DNA from: Diaphorobacter ruginosibacter
GTDB lineage: Bacteria; Pseudomonadota; Gammaproteobacteria; Burkholderiales; Burkholderiaceae_C
DNA: 64,000 nt
Direction: 5' to 3'
Assembly (NCBI RefSeq): GCF_014395975.1
Contig: NZ_CP060714.1
Location: 4,154,001 to 4,218,000 of the forward strand
Shown: in pieces, positions 1 through 9,129 of the stretch
How the letters are laid out: each line of letters starts with the position of its first letter
Position numbering within the stretch: the stretch's first letter is position 1
The notes under the pieces: model-generated
Databases searched by the model: none
Told to the model about the DNA's origin: nothing
Seen by the model: the letters and a program-made list of their open reading frames with translations, nothing else
Program-made: the position numbers and the translations under genes

Positions 1-9
1 CTCCATCAT
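1..9 (-). CDS. Start of an unseen leftward gene (partial)
   Basis: Read on the minus strand there is a good ribosome binding site (AGGAGACG) followed by two adjacent ATG codons, after which the window ends. The same AGGAGAC-type site precedes the binding protein gene at 3779-4822. The gap to the aldo/keto reductase stop is only about 127 bases, so this is probably the next gene of the importer operon. Nothing can be said about the product. Confidence 0.35.
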
Positions 10-135
10 GGTCGTCTCCTGTGAGGTTGTTTTCAAGCAAAGCCGTGCCCGCGCCGCAGCCTGCAGCTGCGGTTTGCGACGTCGGCAGAAAAAGGGATCG
101 GAGCCGCAGGTGGTGCAGCCCCGTGGCTCAGGGGG

Positions 136-1119
136 TCAAGGCATCAGCGCGGCCAGGTGGCGCGCAGCGGCTGCGTCGATCAGCGCGGACTCCGGCGCAC
201 CCAGCCGGACCTCGCCAGCCAGCGCGTTCTCGCGTGCCTGCGCGGCGGTACGTGCGCCGCACAGCGCCACCGTGATGCGTTCGGGGGCCGTGCACCATGC
301 GATCATCAACTGCGCGAAGGTGCAGCCCACGCGCGCGCGCAGCGGCTCGATCTCTGCGAAGAAGCGGTTGACACTCATGCGGTTCTCGCGCGAGAAGCGG
401 GGGTTGTCCTTGCGCTGGTCGTCGCCCTGGAACTCGCGATCGGCATCAATGGGGCCGGACAGCAGGCCGAGTGCAAGCGATGAATAGCCGATCACCGCCA
501 CATCGTGCGCGCGGCACAGTGGCAGGAGCTCCGATTCGATCTCTCGGTCGATCAGGCTGTAGCGCTCCTGGATGGCATCGACCTGCCCGTGGCGCAGGTA
601 TTCACGCAGCGTCGGCGCATCCACGTTGCTCACGCCGATGGCACGGATCTTTCCTTCGCGCTTGAGCGCAAGCAGCGCCTCCATGGTTTCCGCCACCGGC
701 GTGGTGGCGTCCTGCCAGTGGGTGATGTAGAGATCGATGTAGTCGGTCTGCAGGCGCCTCAGGCTGGCCTCGACCTCGTGTGCGATGGCATCGCGCCCCA
801 GGTAACGGTAGACCGCCTTGCCCTGTTCGTCGAAAAAGTGCGTGCCTTTCTGCACATGCCAGACCAGCCCGCACTTGGTGGCGATCACCGCATCGTGCCG
901 GCGTCCGGCAAGCGCCTTGCCGACCAGTTCCTCCGCATGCCCCAGGCCATAGGCCGGCGCGCTGTCGATCATGCGCACGCCGGCATCGAGCGACGCGCGG
1001 ATCGCATCGATGGCGGCCGCATCGTCGTTGCCGCCCCACATCCACCCGCCCATCGCCCAGGTGCCGAGGCCCACGGCCTCGCATTGCACGCCGGAGCGTC
1101 CCAGATTCACGGTCTTCAT
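136..1119 (-). CDS. Aldo/keto reductase
   Basis: A 327-residue protein of the aldo/keto reductase superfamily, an NAD(P)H-dependent (beta/alpha)8 barrel that reduces carbonyls or oxidises sugars and polyols. The catalytic tetrad is visible: Asp52 and Tyr57 in IDSAPAYGLG, Lys82 in IATKCG and His134 in ITHWQ. The ATG at 1119 overlaps the permease stop as ATGA, so the two are translationally coupled. The frame stays open far upstream, but that part is antisense to or out of frame with the permease. As last visible gene of a ribose-type importer operon facing a kinase and a polyol-phosphate-like dehydrogenase, it probably acts on the imported sugar or polyol. The substrate cannot be read from the sequence. 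Confidence 0.9.
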   Translation of the reverse strand: MKTVNLGRSGVQCEAVGLGTWAMGGWMWGGNDDAAAIDAIRASLDAGVRMIDSAPAYGLGHAEELVGKALAGRRHDAVIATKCGLVWHVQKGTHFFDEQGKAVYRYLGRDAIAHEVEASLRRLQTDYIDLYITHWQDATTPVAETMEALLALKREGKIRAIGVSNVDAPTLREYLRHGQVDAIQERYSLIDREIESELLPLCRAHDVAVIGYSSLALGLLSGPIDADREFQGDDQRKDNPRFSRENRMSVNRFFAEIEPLRARVGCTFAQLMIAWCTAPERITVALCGARTAAQARENALAGEVRLGAPESALIDAAAARHLAALMP

Positions 1120-2156
1120 CGTTTCACCTTTTTCACGTTCATGAGATGGTCCAGCGTCACCGCCACCAGCAGGATCAGGCCCTTGATCACGTCCTGCCAA
1201 TAGGGCGACACATCCAGCAGGATGAGCGAGCTGGTCACCACCGACAGCAGCGCCAGGCCCAGCACGGCGCCCAGCACCGTGCCCGAGCCGCCCTTGAGGC
1301 TCGCGCCCCCGATCACCACGGCCGCGATGACGTTGAGCTCCATGCCGGTGCCGAACGTGGGCGTCGCCGCGCCGAAGCGCGCGGTGTAGATCACTCCCGC
1401 GAGTCCCGCCATGGCGGAGCACAGTACCGTCACCCAGAACTTCACGTGGCCGGTGCGGATGCCCGAATAGAGCGCAGCCTTCTCGTTGCTGCCGGTGTAG
1501 AAGACCTTGCGCAGCAGCGAAGCGCGGCGCAGCAGGAAGTCGCTCACGATCACCAGCACGGCGAAGATCAGGATCACGACCGGCATGCCGCCGATCGAAC
1601 CCTGGCCGATGAACTTGAACTCGGGCGGCAGCGAGAACAGCGACTGCGGTGTTCCCTGCGTGAGCGCCAGGCACAGGCCGCGCACTATCACCATGAACGC
1701 AAGCGACGCGATGAAGTGGCTCAGCCCGATGCCCGTGACACAGCCACCGATCATCGCGCCGATCATGGCGCAGCAGGCAATCGCAATCAGGCTCGCCGTC
1801 CACGGATCCACGCCCATGAGAAACAGCTTGCCGGTGACGACCATCGCAAAGCACACGACCGATCCGACGGACAGGTCGATGCCGCCCACGATCATCAGCA
1901 CCGTCATGCCCACGACGACGATGCCCTCGATGCTGAAGGACAGCAGCATCGCGCGGATGTTGTCCCAGGTGAGGAAGTGCGGCGATGCGAAGCTCATCAC
2001 CACGCACAGCGCGACGATGATGATCAGCAGCCCCGCCTCGCGCATGTTGCCCAGGCGCTTTCTCGCGCCCTCCTTGTCGTGCGCCGCGGCGGTCTGCGGC
2101 GCGTTCATGGGTGATGTGCTCAAGGCAGCGGCTCCATTCGTGGTCATCGGGTTCAT
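1116..2156 (-). CDS. Ribose-type sugar ABC transporter permease
   Basis: A 346-residue inner-membrane permease of the RbsC/XylH (BPD_transp_2) family, with about eight to ten hydrophobic segments after a polar N-terminus of about 45 residues. The glycine-rich stretch GAxxGGASLKGGSGT near residue 285 is typical of the family. It would form the channel of the importer with the ATPase upstream and the binding protein. The start ATG at 2156 overlaps the ATPase stop (ATGA), and its own stop overlaps the reductase start, so three consecutive genes are coupled. Length is normal for the family. The family is certain, the substrate is not. Confidence 0.93.
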   Translation of the reverse strand: MNPMTTNGAAALSTSPMNAPQTAAAHDKEGARKRLGNMREAGLLIIIVALCVVMSFASPHFLTWDNIRAMLLSFSIEGIVVVGMTVLMIVGGIDLSVGSVVCFAMVVTGKLFLMGVDPWTASLIAIACCAMIGAMIGGCVTGIGLSHFIASLAFMVIVRGLCLALTQGTPQSLFSLPPEFKFIGQGSIGGMPVVILIFAVLVIVSDFLLRRASLLRKVFYTGSNEKAALYSGIRTGHVKFWVTVLCSAMAGLAGVIYTARFGAATPTFGTGMELNVIAAVVIGGASLKGGSGTVLGAVLGLALLSVVTSSLILLDVSPYWQDVIKGLILLVAVTLDHLMNVKKVKR

Positions 2157-3688
2157 ATCGGCATCTCCTCTTGGCTGAGCCCCGAAGCCAGGCGCAGCAA
2201 TCGTTCTTCATTCATGTCGCGGGACATCACCTCGCCCGCCAGCACGCCGTCGCGGACGACGAGGGTGCGGTCGCACAGCCCGATGATCTCGGGCAGCTCG
2301 GAGGAGATGACGATCACCCCCACGCCCTGGTCGGCCAGGCCGCGCAGGATGTGGTGGATTTCGGATTTGGCGCCCACGTCGACGCCGCGCGTGGGTTCGT
2401 CCATGATCAGCACGCGCGGCCCCGTGGCCAGCAGCTTGGCGATGGCCACCTTCTGCTGGTTGCCCCCGGAGAGGCTGGCCACATCGCATTCCACGCCGTG
2501 CGATTTCAGGTTCAGCCGCTTGCCGAGTTCTTCGGCCAGCCGCTTCTGCGCACTGTGGCGGAGCAGCCCCCAGCGCGAGCTGACACGCGCGAGCGCCATG
2601 GCCGCGATGTTCTGCGCCACCGGCAGGTCCAGGAATACTCCCGCGGCCTTGCGGTCTTCGCTGAGATAGGCAATGCCGTGCTGCAGCGCGTCGCTGTAGC
2701 GGCGGATGACAAGCTCGCGGCCCTCGAGCAGCACCTGCCCGCGCCGGCTGCGCCGCAATCCGCAGACGGTCTCGGCCAGCTCGCTGCGGCCCGCGCCCAT
2801 CAGCCCCGCGATGCCCAGCACCTCGCCGCGCCGCAGCTCGAACGAGATGCCGTGCACGCGCTCGCCGTCCGCAAGATCCCGCACCTCCAGCAGCGGCCCG
2901 GGCTCGTGCCGCCGGCCCAGCTCGTCCTGCTTGGGCGGGTAGTAGTTGCCCAGCTCGCGGCCGACCATCGCGCGCACCAGCAGGTCCGGCGTGATGGAGG
3001 CCAGCTCCGCGCATTGCACGTCGCGGCCATCGCGCAGCACGGTCGCGCGATCACAGTGTTCGAAGATCTCGGCCATCCGGTGGCTGATGTAGATGATGCC
3101 CATGCCCTCGCGCCGCAGCTCGTGCAGCACGCGGAACAGCGCGGCGGATTCCACCTCGGTGAGCGCGGCGGTCGGCTCGTCCAGGATCAGCACCTTGCAG
3201 TCGAGCGTGAGCGCCTTGGCGATCTCCACCAGCTGCTGGCTGCTGATGGGCAGCTCCTGCACCTGCATGGCCGGATCGATGTCCTGCCCCAGCCGCTTCA
3301 GCACGGTACGCGCACGCTGGTTGAGCCCGGCATAGTCCATCAGCGCACCGCCGCGCGTGACCACCTCCGACATGAAGATGTTCTCGGCCACCGATGCGTC
3401 GCCGCACAGCGCGATCTCCTGATGGACCAGGCCGATGCCCAGGCGCATCGCATGGGCCGGCCCTTCGATGCGCACGGGCGAGCCATCGAGCCGGATCTCG
3501 CCACTGTCCGGCGCATGGATGCCGTCGATGATCTTCATCAGCGTGGACTTGCCCGCGCCGTTCTCGCCACACAGCGCGTGGATCTCGCCGCGGCGCAGCG
3601 TGAAGTCCACGCCCGCGAGCGCGCGCGCTGCGCCGAAGCACTTGGTGATGCCGCGCAATTCAAGCAGCGGCGTCGTTTCCTGACTCAT
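2153..3688 (-). CDS. Ribose-type sugar ABC transporter ATPase (two domains)
   Basis: A 511-residue duplicated ATPase of the RbsA/MglA/XylG type that powers import. The first domain has an intact Walker A (GENGAGKST, near residue 41) and Walker B (LILDEPTAAL). The second has the degenerate P-loop GLMGAGRSEL usual for this family, then signature LSGGNQQ and LIMDEPTRGVDVG. The ATG at 3688 was chosen because AGGAGGT lies a normal distance upstream and because the protein then begins with the family-typical LLELRGITKxFG. The open frame extends 17 codons further upstream without a better start. It is followed directly by the permease. Confidence 0.94.
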   Translation of the reverse strand: MSQETTPLLELRGITKCFGAARALAGVDFTLRRGEIHALCGENGAGKSTLMKIIDGIHAPDSGEIRLDGSPVRIEGPAHAMRLGIGLVHQEIALCGDASVAENIFMSEVVTRGGALMDYAGLNQRARTVLKRLGQDIDPAMQVQELPISSQQLVEIAKALTLDCKVLILDEPTAALTEVESAALFRVLHELRREGMGIIYISHRMAEIFEHCDRATVLRDGRDVQCAELASITPDLLVRAMVGRELGNYYPPKQDELGRRHEPGPLLEVRDLADGERVHGISFELRRGEVLGIAGLMGAGRSELAETVCGLRRSRRGQVLLEGRELVIRRYSDALQHGIAYLSEDRKAAGVFLDLPVAQNIAAMALARVSSRWGLLRHSAQKRLAEELGKRLNLKSHGVECDVASLSGGNQQKVAIAKLLATGPRVLIMDEPTRGVDVGAKSEIHHILRGLADQGVGVIVISSELPEIIGLCDRTLVVRDGVLAGEVMSRDMNEERLLRLASGLSQEEMPI

Positions 3689-3778
3689 TGAATGACACCT
3701 CCTGGTGCTGTCGATGAACGCTGCGGCGTGTTTCCCCATGCAGGGATGGGATGCCGCCTGTGCAGGTCCAGCCCCGGC

Positions 3779-4822
3779 TTACTCGTTGATGCCCTTGGTG
3801 CCACGGCGGGCAAGGTACTTGTCCCAGTAGAAGTCGTCCGCGTTGGCCTTGCTGACCACCGACAGGCCGTTGTCCAGGAACGGCACCGACATGGGGTTCG
3901 TGCCATTGCGCTTGGCGTCGTTCATCGGGTCGATGAGCTGTGCGTTCCGCGCGAGGAACAGCATCATCATGCCCATGTAGCCCTGCACGCCCTGGTTGGG
4001 GTTGATGGAGCCGAACACATCGCCCGACTTGATCATGTCGAGGATCTTGGCGTTCACGTCGCAGCACATCACGCGGATGTTCTTCTTGCTCTCGACCTTG
4101 GCCTGCGCGGCACCCAATGCCGAGTTGGCCTCCGGCATGAAGATCGCGCCCAGGTTCGGATTGGCCTGTGCCAGGCTCAGCGTGGCCTGGTAGGCCTTGT
4201 TGGGGTCCTGGTTGCTGGCGGCACGGCCCGCGAGCTTCATGCCGGGGTGCTTGGTCTTCATGCGGTCGACGAACGCCGAGACACGGCGGTCGTGGTTGTC
4301 CTGCCCCGGGTTCTCGAGCACCGCGTACTCGCCCTTGCCGCCCATGGCCGCTGCGATCGCATCGGCGGCCTGCTGTCCTTCACGGAAATTGTCGGAAGTG
4401 ACGAACGACACGCGCTTGGAATTGGGCGAATCGGCCGCGAACGTCACCACGGGGATGCCCATGGCTGCCGCGCGGTTGATCGGCTCGATGAACGGATCGG
4501 GGTTCATCGGGTGCAGCAGGATGCCTGCCGGCTTGCGCGCCAGCTCCTGCTCGAACGACGCCAGCTGCTTGTTCACGTCGTACTCGGGCGTGCCGCTGTA
4601 GCGTGTCTTCACGCCCAGCGAGCGGCCCGCCTGCTTCATCATCTCGTAGACCGGAAACCAGTATTCGACGCCGGACACCATCACGTTCATCACGTAGGTA
4701 TCTCCGGGATTGCCGCGCAGACCTGCGCCCGCCTGCGCCTGTGCCATGGCTCCCGTGCCAGACATTCCGCCCATCACACCCGCGCCCGCCAGGGCCGCAG
4801 TCTTCAAGAAATCACGCCTCAT
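3779..4822 (-). CDS. Periplasmic sugar-binding protein with Tat-type signal
   Basis: A 347-residue substrate-binding protein of the Peripla_BP_4 (ribose/galactose) family and first gene of the importer operon. The N-terminus MRRDFLKTAALAGAG matches the twin-arginine motif RRxFLK and is followed by a hydrophobic stretch and an Ala-rich cleavage region near residue 27. That suggests export in folded form, less common for sugar-binding proteins than Sec export. The ATG at 4822 has AGGAGAC eight bases upstream; the 33 codons before it are polar and not signal-like. A 90-base gap separates it from the ATPase, which is usual where the binding protein is made in excess. Ligand unknown. Confidence 0.9.
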   Translation of the reverse strand: MRRDFLKTAALAGAGVMGGMSGTGAMAQAQAGAGLRGNPGDTYVMNVMVSGVEYWFPVYEMMKQAGRSLGVKTRYSGTPEYDVNKQLASFEQELARKPAGILLHPMNPDPFIEPINRAAAMGIPVVTFAADSPNSKRVSFVTSDNFREGQQAADAIAAAMGGKGEYAVLENPGQDNHDRRVSAFVDRMKTKHPGMKLAGRAASNQDPNKAYQATLSLAQANPNLGAIFMPEANSALGAAQAKVESKKNIRVMCCDVNAKILDMIKSGDVFGSINPNQGVQGYMGMMMLFLARNAQLIDPMNDAKRNGTNPMSVPFLDNGLSVVSKANADDFYWDKYLARRGTKGINE

Positions 4823-4902
4823 TGCCGTCTCCTGTTTTGATGATTGACCGGGCTCTCGGCCCTTTGCCTTTGTCTGTCTGACTTTGCAATTTGCAATCAC
4901 GT

Positions 4903-5000
4903 TGTCATGACATTGATGCAATGTAGCTTAGCGTTTTCGAAAGCAATCTAGGTAAAACACTAATGCGCTCGATGAATTCATGCGTAACGATGTTATGACA
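4903..5000. promoter_or_regulatory. Divergent promoter region with two TGTyATGACA boxes
   Basis: The 177 bases between the importer and the kinase carry a perfect 10-bp palindrome TGTCATGACA at 4903-4912 and a near copy TGTTATGACA at 4991-5000, the latter touching the kinase start codon. The spacing and symmetry suit a dimeric repressor. The obvious candidate is the GntR protein encoded at 8292-9062 in the rightward operon. A short reading frame ATG-CGT...ACA-TGA at 4980-5003 overlaps the kinase ATG and might couple its translation, since no good Shine-Dalgarno sequence precedes the kinase. All of this is inference from sequence. Confidence 0.5.
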
Positions 5001-6484
5001 TGAAAACAGACATCTTCATTGGCATCGACATGGGATCCACCGGCCTGAAGGCCGTGGCGTTCGAATCTGAGAGCGGCAGAAGCCTGGCCACTGCGGGCGA
5101 TGCGCTGGTGCACCGGCGCAGCAGCGGCGGAGCCTGCGAGTTGACCACGGACGACATCCGCGACGCACTCATGCAGGCGCTGCGCAGCCTCGGCGATCAG
5201 CTGGGCGAGCACACCGCGCGGATCGGCGCGATCTGCTGCACCGGCCACGGCGCGGGCCTGTATGCGCTCGACGAGCACGGCGAACTGCTGCGCGGGCTGG
5301 CCGTCGCCTCGACCGACCAGCGCGCGGCGGCCCTGGCCGCGCGGATCGGCAAGGACCACGGCGCCGCACTCTACGACGAGGTGGGCTGCGAGCCCTGGTC
5401 CGGGCAACCCTCGCTGGTGATGGCGGAGCTCATCGCGCGCGGCGAGCTCGATGCGGGCAAGATCAGGCACCTGGTGTTCGCCAAGGACTATCTCGCATGG
5501 CTTCTCACCGGCACCTTGGCCACGGATGCAAGCGACGTCAGCACCGCAGGCCTGCTGTCGCTCGCCAGCGGACGCAGCTCGGAGCTCGCGTTCGACGTGG
5601 TCGGCCTGCCCGGGTTGCGCGGCGCCCTGCCCGAGTTGACGCCGAGCGGCACGCAGATCGGCAGGCTGACACCTGCGGCCGCGGCCCTGACGGGACTGCC
5701 CGCGGGCACGCCGGTGGCCATGGGGGCGATCGACCTGCTTGCATCGCTGCATGCGGTGGGCGGTGCGGCGCAGGGCCAGGCGGTCGCGGTGCTCGGCACC
5801 TGGTGCGTCAACGCGGTCATTGCCCCCACGCGCGAGACACAGCCCAGGGTGGCCGCAATCATGCGCTTCGGTCCCGCCGACCAGCGGCTCTACATGGAGA
5901 ACAGTCCGTCCTCGATGGCCAACGTGGCGTGGCTCGCGCGCACGCTGCGTTTTCCCAGCGCGGCGGCCGTCGTCGAATGCGCCATGACGGTTCCGCTCGG
6001 TGCCGACGGCCTGCGCTTTGCACCATTCATCAACGGCGGCGGCTCGCCGCCCCACGCCACGGCCGGCTTCATCGGCCTGTCGAGCCACCATGATCGCGCC
6101 CACATGGCGCGCGCCGTCATCGATGCCGTGCTCACCCGGCACGCGGTGCACCTGCGCCATCTGGCCGCATGCCGACTCGGCGAGCCCGGCCGCGTCGCGG
6201 CGCTCGGCGGAGGAGCGCGTGACGTGCGCATGGTGCAACTGCTCGCCTCGCTGCTCGGGCACCCCGTGCAGCGCTGCGGCGACGACGAGACCGGCGCGCG
6301 CGGCGCGGCCATCTATGCGGCGCAGTCGCAGGGCGCCCCTGCGGACACACTGGCAGCGCGCTGCAGCACGATCGAACCCGACCACCTCGATGGCGGCGCA
6401 CATGCCGACTTCTTCGCGAGCCATGGCGAGCTCATGCAGCAGCTCGCCCCCGCCTTCGCGCATCCTCACAAGGCCCGCCCATGA
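5000..6484 (+). CDS. FGGY-family carbohydrate kinase
   Basis: A 494-residue kinase of the FGGY family (xylulokinase, glycerol kinase, erythritol kinase relatives), which phosphorylates a sugar or polyol with ATP in the cytoplasm. The N-terminal phosphate-binding motif GIDMGSTGLKA is at residues 8-18, and the C-terminal domain has LGGGARDVRMVQ, the usual adenosine-binding region. Length matches the family. The ATG at 5000 gives the canonical N-terminus, although no clear ribosome binding site precedes it. Its stop overlaps the next start (ATGA). Pairing with a GlpD-like dehydrogenase recalls erythritol catabolism (EryA/EryB), where the phosphorylated polyol is then oxidised. That analogy is an inference. 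Confidence 0.9.
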   Translation: MKTDIFIGIDMGSTGLKAVAFESESGRSLATAGDALVHRRSSGGACELTTDDIRDALMQALRSLGDQLGEHTARIGAICCTGHGAGLYALDEHGELLRGLAVASTDQRAAALAARIGKDHGAALYDEVGCEPWSGQPSLVMAELIARGELDAGKIRHLVFAKDYLAWLLTGTLATDASDVSTAGLLSLASGRSSELAFDVVGLPGLRGALPELTPSGTQIGRLTPAAAALTGLPAGTPVAMGAIDLLASLHAVGGAAQGQAVAVLGTWCVNAVIAPTRETQPRVAAIMRFGPADQRLYMENSPSSMANVAWLARTLRFPSAAAVVECAMTVPLGADGLRFAPFINGGGSPPHATAGFIGLSSHHDRAHMARAVIDAVLTRHAVHLRHLAACRLGEPGRVAALGGGARDVRMVQLLASLLGHPVQRCGDDETGARGAAIYAAQSQGAPADTLAARCSTIEPDHLDGGAHADFFASHGELMQQLAPAFAHPHKARP

Positions 6485-8295
6485 ATCCCACCGCCAGCTC
6501 CAGACCCTCCGCCTACGTGCGGCCCGCAGCGCTCGACGGGCGGCACTTCTCCACCGTCATCATCGGCGCGGGGATCAATGGCGTCGGTGTCTTCCGCGAC
6601 CTCAGCCTGCAGGGCGTGGACTGCCTCGTCGTCGACAAGGGCGACATCGCCAGCGGCGCGAGCAGCGCGCCCTCGCGCATGATCCACGGCGGCCTGCGCT
6701 ACCTGGAGCACGGCTCCTTCGCACTGGTCGCCGAGGCCACGCACGAGCGCAACCTGCTGCTGCGCAACGCGCCGCACCTGGTCAGGCCGCTGAAGACCGT
6801 GGTGCCGCTGTCCAACCGCTTCGGGGGCTTCATGGGGGGCGCCCTGCGCTTTCTGGGCGCCCGGGGCACCGGCAGCCAGCGCGGCCTCTACGTGGTCTCG
6901 CTCGGACTGCGCCTGTACGACCTGCTCGGGCGCCGCGAACGGGTCATGCCCAACCACCGCATCACGGGCGTTGCCGCGAACGACCAGCGGCTGCTGCGAT
7001 CCGGTGTGCGCTGGACCGCCGAGTTCTTCGATGCATGGATCCGCCATCCGGAGTGGCTGATCCATGAGCTCATCGTCGATGCGCACCGAGACCACCCGGG
7101 CAGCGTCGCGGCCACGCACTGCCGTGCGACCAGCTGCGAAGGCAAGGTGATCCGGCTGCGCGACGAGATCACCGGCAAGGCCATCCAGGTCACCGCCGAC
7201 TGCGTTGTGAACGCCACCGGCGCCTGGCTGGACCAGAGCGCCCGCGTGATGAATGCCGATGCCGCGCGCGTCATCGGCACCAAGGGATCGCACCTGATCC
7301 TGGACCACCCCGAGCTGCACCGCCAGCTCGACGGCCGCATGGTGTACTTCGAGGCGGCGGACGGGCGCGTGTGCATCGTCTATCCCTTTCTCGACCGCGT
7401 GCTCGTGGGCTCCACCGACATCCCGGTGGACAACCCGGACCATGCGGTCACCGATCCTCAGGAGGTACGCTACCTGCTGGACGTGCTTGGCGAGGTGTTC
7501 CCCCGGCTGCATTTCGATGCCGCGCAGGTGCTCTATACCTATGTGGGCGTGCGTCCGCTCGCGCGCGCACCGGCGGACCGGCCTGGCCAGATCCCGCGCG
7601 AGCACAGCGTCGTCACCGAGGCCCCCAACGACCTGCGCCACGTGCCCATGGTCTGCCTCGTCGGCGGCAAATGGACCACCTTCCGCGCCCTCGCGCAGGA
7701 CGCGACCGACCAGGTGCTGCAGGCGCTTGGCAAATCCCGTGTGCACTCGACCGCCGGATTGCCCATCGGCGGGGGACGCCACTATCCGCAAAGCGACGAC
7801 GAGCAGCGCCGGCTGGTCGAGCAGCTGGCGCTCGAGAGCGACGTGAGCGTGCAGCGCGCGCAGGACCTGTTCTCGCGCTACGGCACGAGGGCGCTCGAAG
7901 TGATCGCCTGCGCCCGAGTGGACGGCGACGACAGGCCGCTGATTCACGCACCGGACTACTCCAGTTCCGAAGTGCGGTATCTTTGCCGCCAGAGCGGCGT
8001 AGCGCACCTCGACGACCTGGTGCTGCGGCGCACGCTGCTGGCCATCGGCGGACGCATGCACGCAGCCCTGTTGCAAGAGCTGTGCGATCTGGCGGCCCAG
8101 GCACTGCAATGGAGCGCGGAACGCGCACGGCAGGAACTGGACGCCTGCAGCCGCCTGCTGAGAGAACACCACGGAGTCGCGAGACTGAACACACTGCCCC
8201 ACGCCGCACCCCACCTGCGGCAACATACCGCAACGACCGCCGTCTCCGCGCCGCCCCGCGCGGAACCGCTGTCACCCTCTTCCGTGCCGACATGA
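6481..8295 (+). CDS. GlpD-like FAD-dependent polyol-phosphate dehydrogenase
   Basis: A 604-residue flavoprotein of the glycerol-3-phosphate dehydrogenase family. The dinucleotide motif IIGAGINGVG lies near residue 30 and is followed by GDIASGASSAPSRMIHGGLRYLE, matching the GlpD core. Also visible are VNATGAW and, near residue 390, VGGKWTTFR. A C-terminal DAO_C-like helical domain follows. It is about 100 residues longer than E. coli GlpD, mostly through an N-terminal extension and a Pro/Ala-rich tail. Both ends overlap neighbouring genes as ATGA, so kinase, dehydrogenase and regulator form a tightly coupled operon. Without a glycerol facilitator nearby and with a ribose-type importer opposite, the natural substrate may be a different polyol phosphate. 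Confidence 0.88.
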   Translation: MNPTASSRPSAYVRPAALDGRHFSTVIIGAGINGVGVFRDLSLQGVDCLVVDKGDIASGASSAPSRMIHGGLRYLEHGSFALVAEATHERNLLLRNAPHLVRPLKTVVPLSNRFGGFMGGALRFLGARGTGSQRGLYVVSLGLRLYDLLGRRERVMPNHRITGVAANDQRLLRSGVRWTAEFFDAWIRHPEWLIHELIVDAHRDHPGSVAATHCRATSCEGKVIRLRDEITGKAIQVTADCVVNATGAWLDQSARVMNADAARVIGTKGSHLILDHPELHRQLDGRMVYFEAADGRVCIVYPFLDRVLVGSTDIPVDNPDHAVTDPQEVRYLLDVLGEVFPRLHFDAAQVLYTYVGVRPLARAPADRPGQIPREHSVVTEAPNDLRHVPMVCLVGGKWTTFRALAQDATDQVLQALGKSRVHSTAGLPIGGGRHYPQSDDEQRRLVEQLALESDVSVQRAQDLFSRYGTRALEVIACARVDGDDRPLIHAPDYSSSEVRYLCRQSGVAHLDDLVLRRTLLAIGGRMHAALLQELCDLAAQALQWSAERARQELDACSRLLREHHGVARLNTLPHAAPHLRQHTATTAVSAPPRAEPLSPSSVPT

Positions 8296-9062
8296 ACGCC
8301 GAACTCGCCCCCACCATCGCCGCATCCCACCCCGTACTGGACCGCGAGGCCAGTACCCCGCTGTGGATACAGTTCCGCGACGTGCTCCGTGCGCGCATCC
8401 TCGGCGGCGAACTGGAGATCGAGGCCAGGCTGCCCACGGAGGCGGAGTTCGGCGAACAGTTCGGCATCTCCCGCATCGTCGTGCGCGAGGCGCTGGCCGA
8501 TCTGGTGCGCAGCGGCCTCATCTACAAGATCCGGGGCCAGGGCGCCTTCGTCGCCACCCGCGAGCGCGACGAGGACTTTGTCTCCACCGTGCTCGGCTTC
8601 TCGGACGAGATGGCCCGCAAGGGCATGACCGTCCGCACCCAGGTGCTGGAGCAGACTCTGCGCGCCCCGAGCGCCCAGGAAGCCCGCGCGCTCGAACTCA
8701 AGGAAGGGGACAGCGTGGTCGCCCTCAAGCGCCTGCGCAGCGTCGACGGCGAACTGCGCCTGTTGGTCGAGACGGCGCTGCCCGCGGACCTGGCCCCCGG
8801 CCTGCATCGCGCCCGGCTCGAGAACCGCTCGCTCTACGACATTCTCAAGCGCCAGTACGGCCTGCGCATCGTCCGGGCCGAGCGCTGGATCGACGCCGTC
8901 ATGCCCGACGAGACCACCCGCCAGCTGCTGGAAATATCGGACCACGAGCCACTGCTCAGGATCGAATCCATTGCCTATGGCGCCAATGGCCGGCCCGTGG
9001 AGCATTACCGCGCGCTGCACCGCTGCCAGTCGAACCGGCTGCATGTGAAAACGACGGCATAG
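8292..9062 (+). CDS. GntR-family transcriptional regulator (UTRA/HutC type)
   Basis: A 256-residue regulator. An N-terminal winged helix (about residues 15-85, with ARLPTEAEFGEQFGISRIVVREALADL) is followed by a C-terminal UTRA ligand-binding domain, where family members bind a sugar-phosphate or similar effector. The ATG at 8292 overlaps the dehydrogenase stop, and the open frame upstream of it is simply the dehydrogenase gene read in another frame. As last gene of the kinase operon it probably represses both divergent operons through the TGTyATGACA boxes at 4903 and 4991. Family assignment is firm, the regulon is inferred. Confidence 0.9.
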   Translation: MNAELAPTIAASHPVLDREASTPLWIQFRDVLRARILGGELEIEARLPTEAEFGEQFGISRIVVREALADLVRSGLIYKIRGQGAFVATRERDEDFVSTVLGFSDEMARKGMTVRTQVLEQTLRAPSAQEARALELKEGDSVVALKRLRSVDGELRLLVETALPADLAPGLHRARLENRSLYDILKRQYGLRIVRAERWIDAVMPDETTRQLLEISDHEPLLRIESIAYGANGRPVEHYRALHRCQSNRLHVKTTA

Positions 9063-9129
9063 TGCAGGTGGATCGCAGGGCATATAAACACCCTCCCGGA
9101 AACCGTCTGGGTCAATACCAGTCGAGGGT

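Noticed and set aside
136..2211. One 691-codon minus-strand open frame joining the aldo/keto reductase to upstream sequence
   Set aside because: Only the part after the ATG at 1119 encodes the reductase. The rest is the permease gene read in the wrong frame, rich in Arg, Gly and His with no domain.
3689..3778. Gap between binding protein and ATPase genes as a possible attenuator
   Set aside because: Some GC-rich complementarity exists but no T run or stable isolated stem, so nothing is claimed.
7371..9062. 563-codon plus-strand frame ending in the GntR protein
   Set aside because: The first 307 codons overlap the GlpD-like gene out of frame and look like GC-rich noise. The GntR protein starts at 8292.
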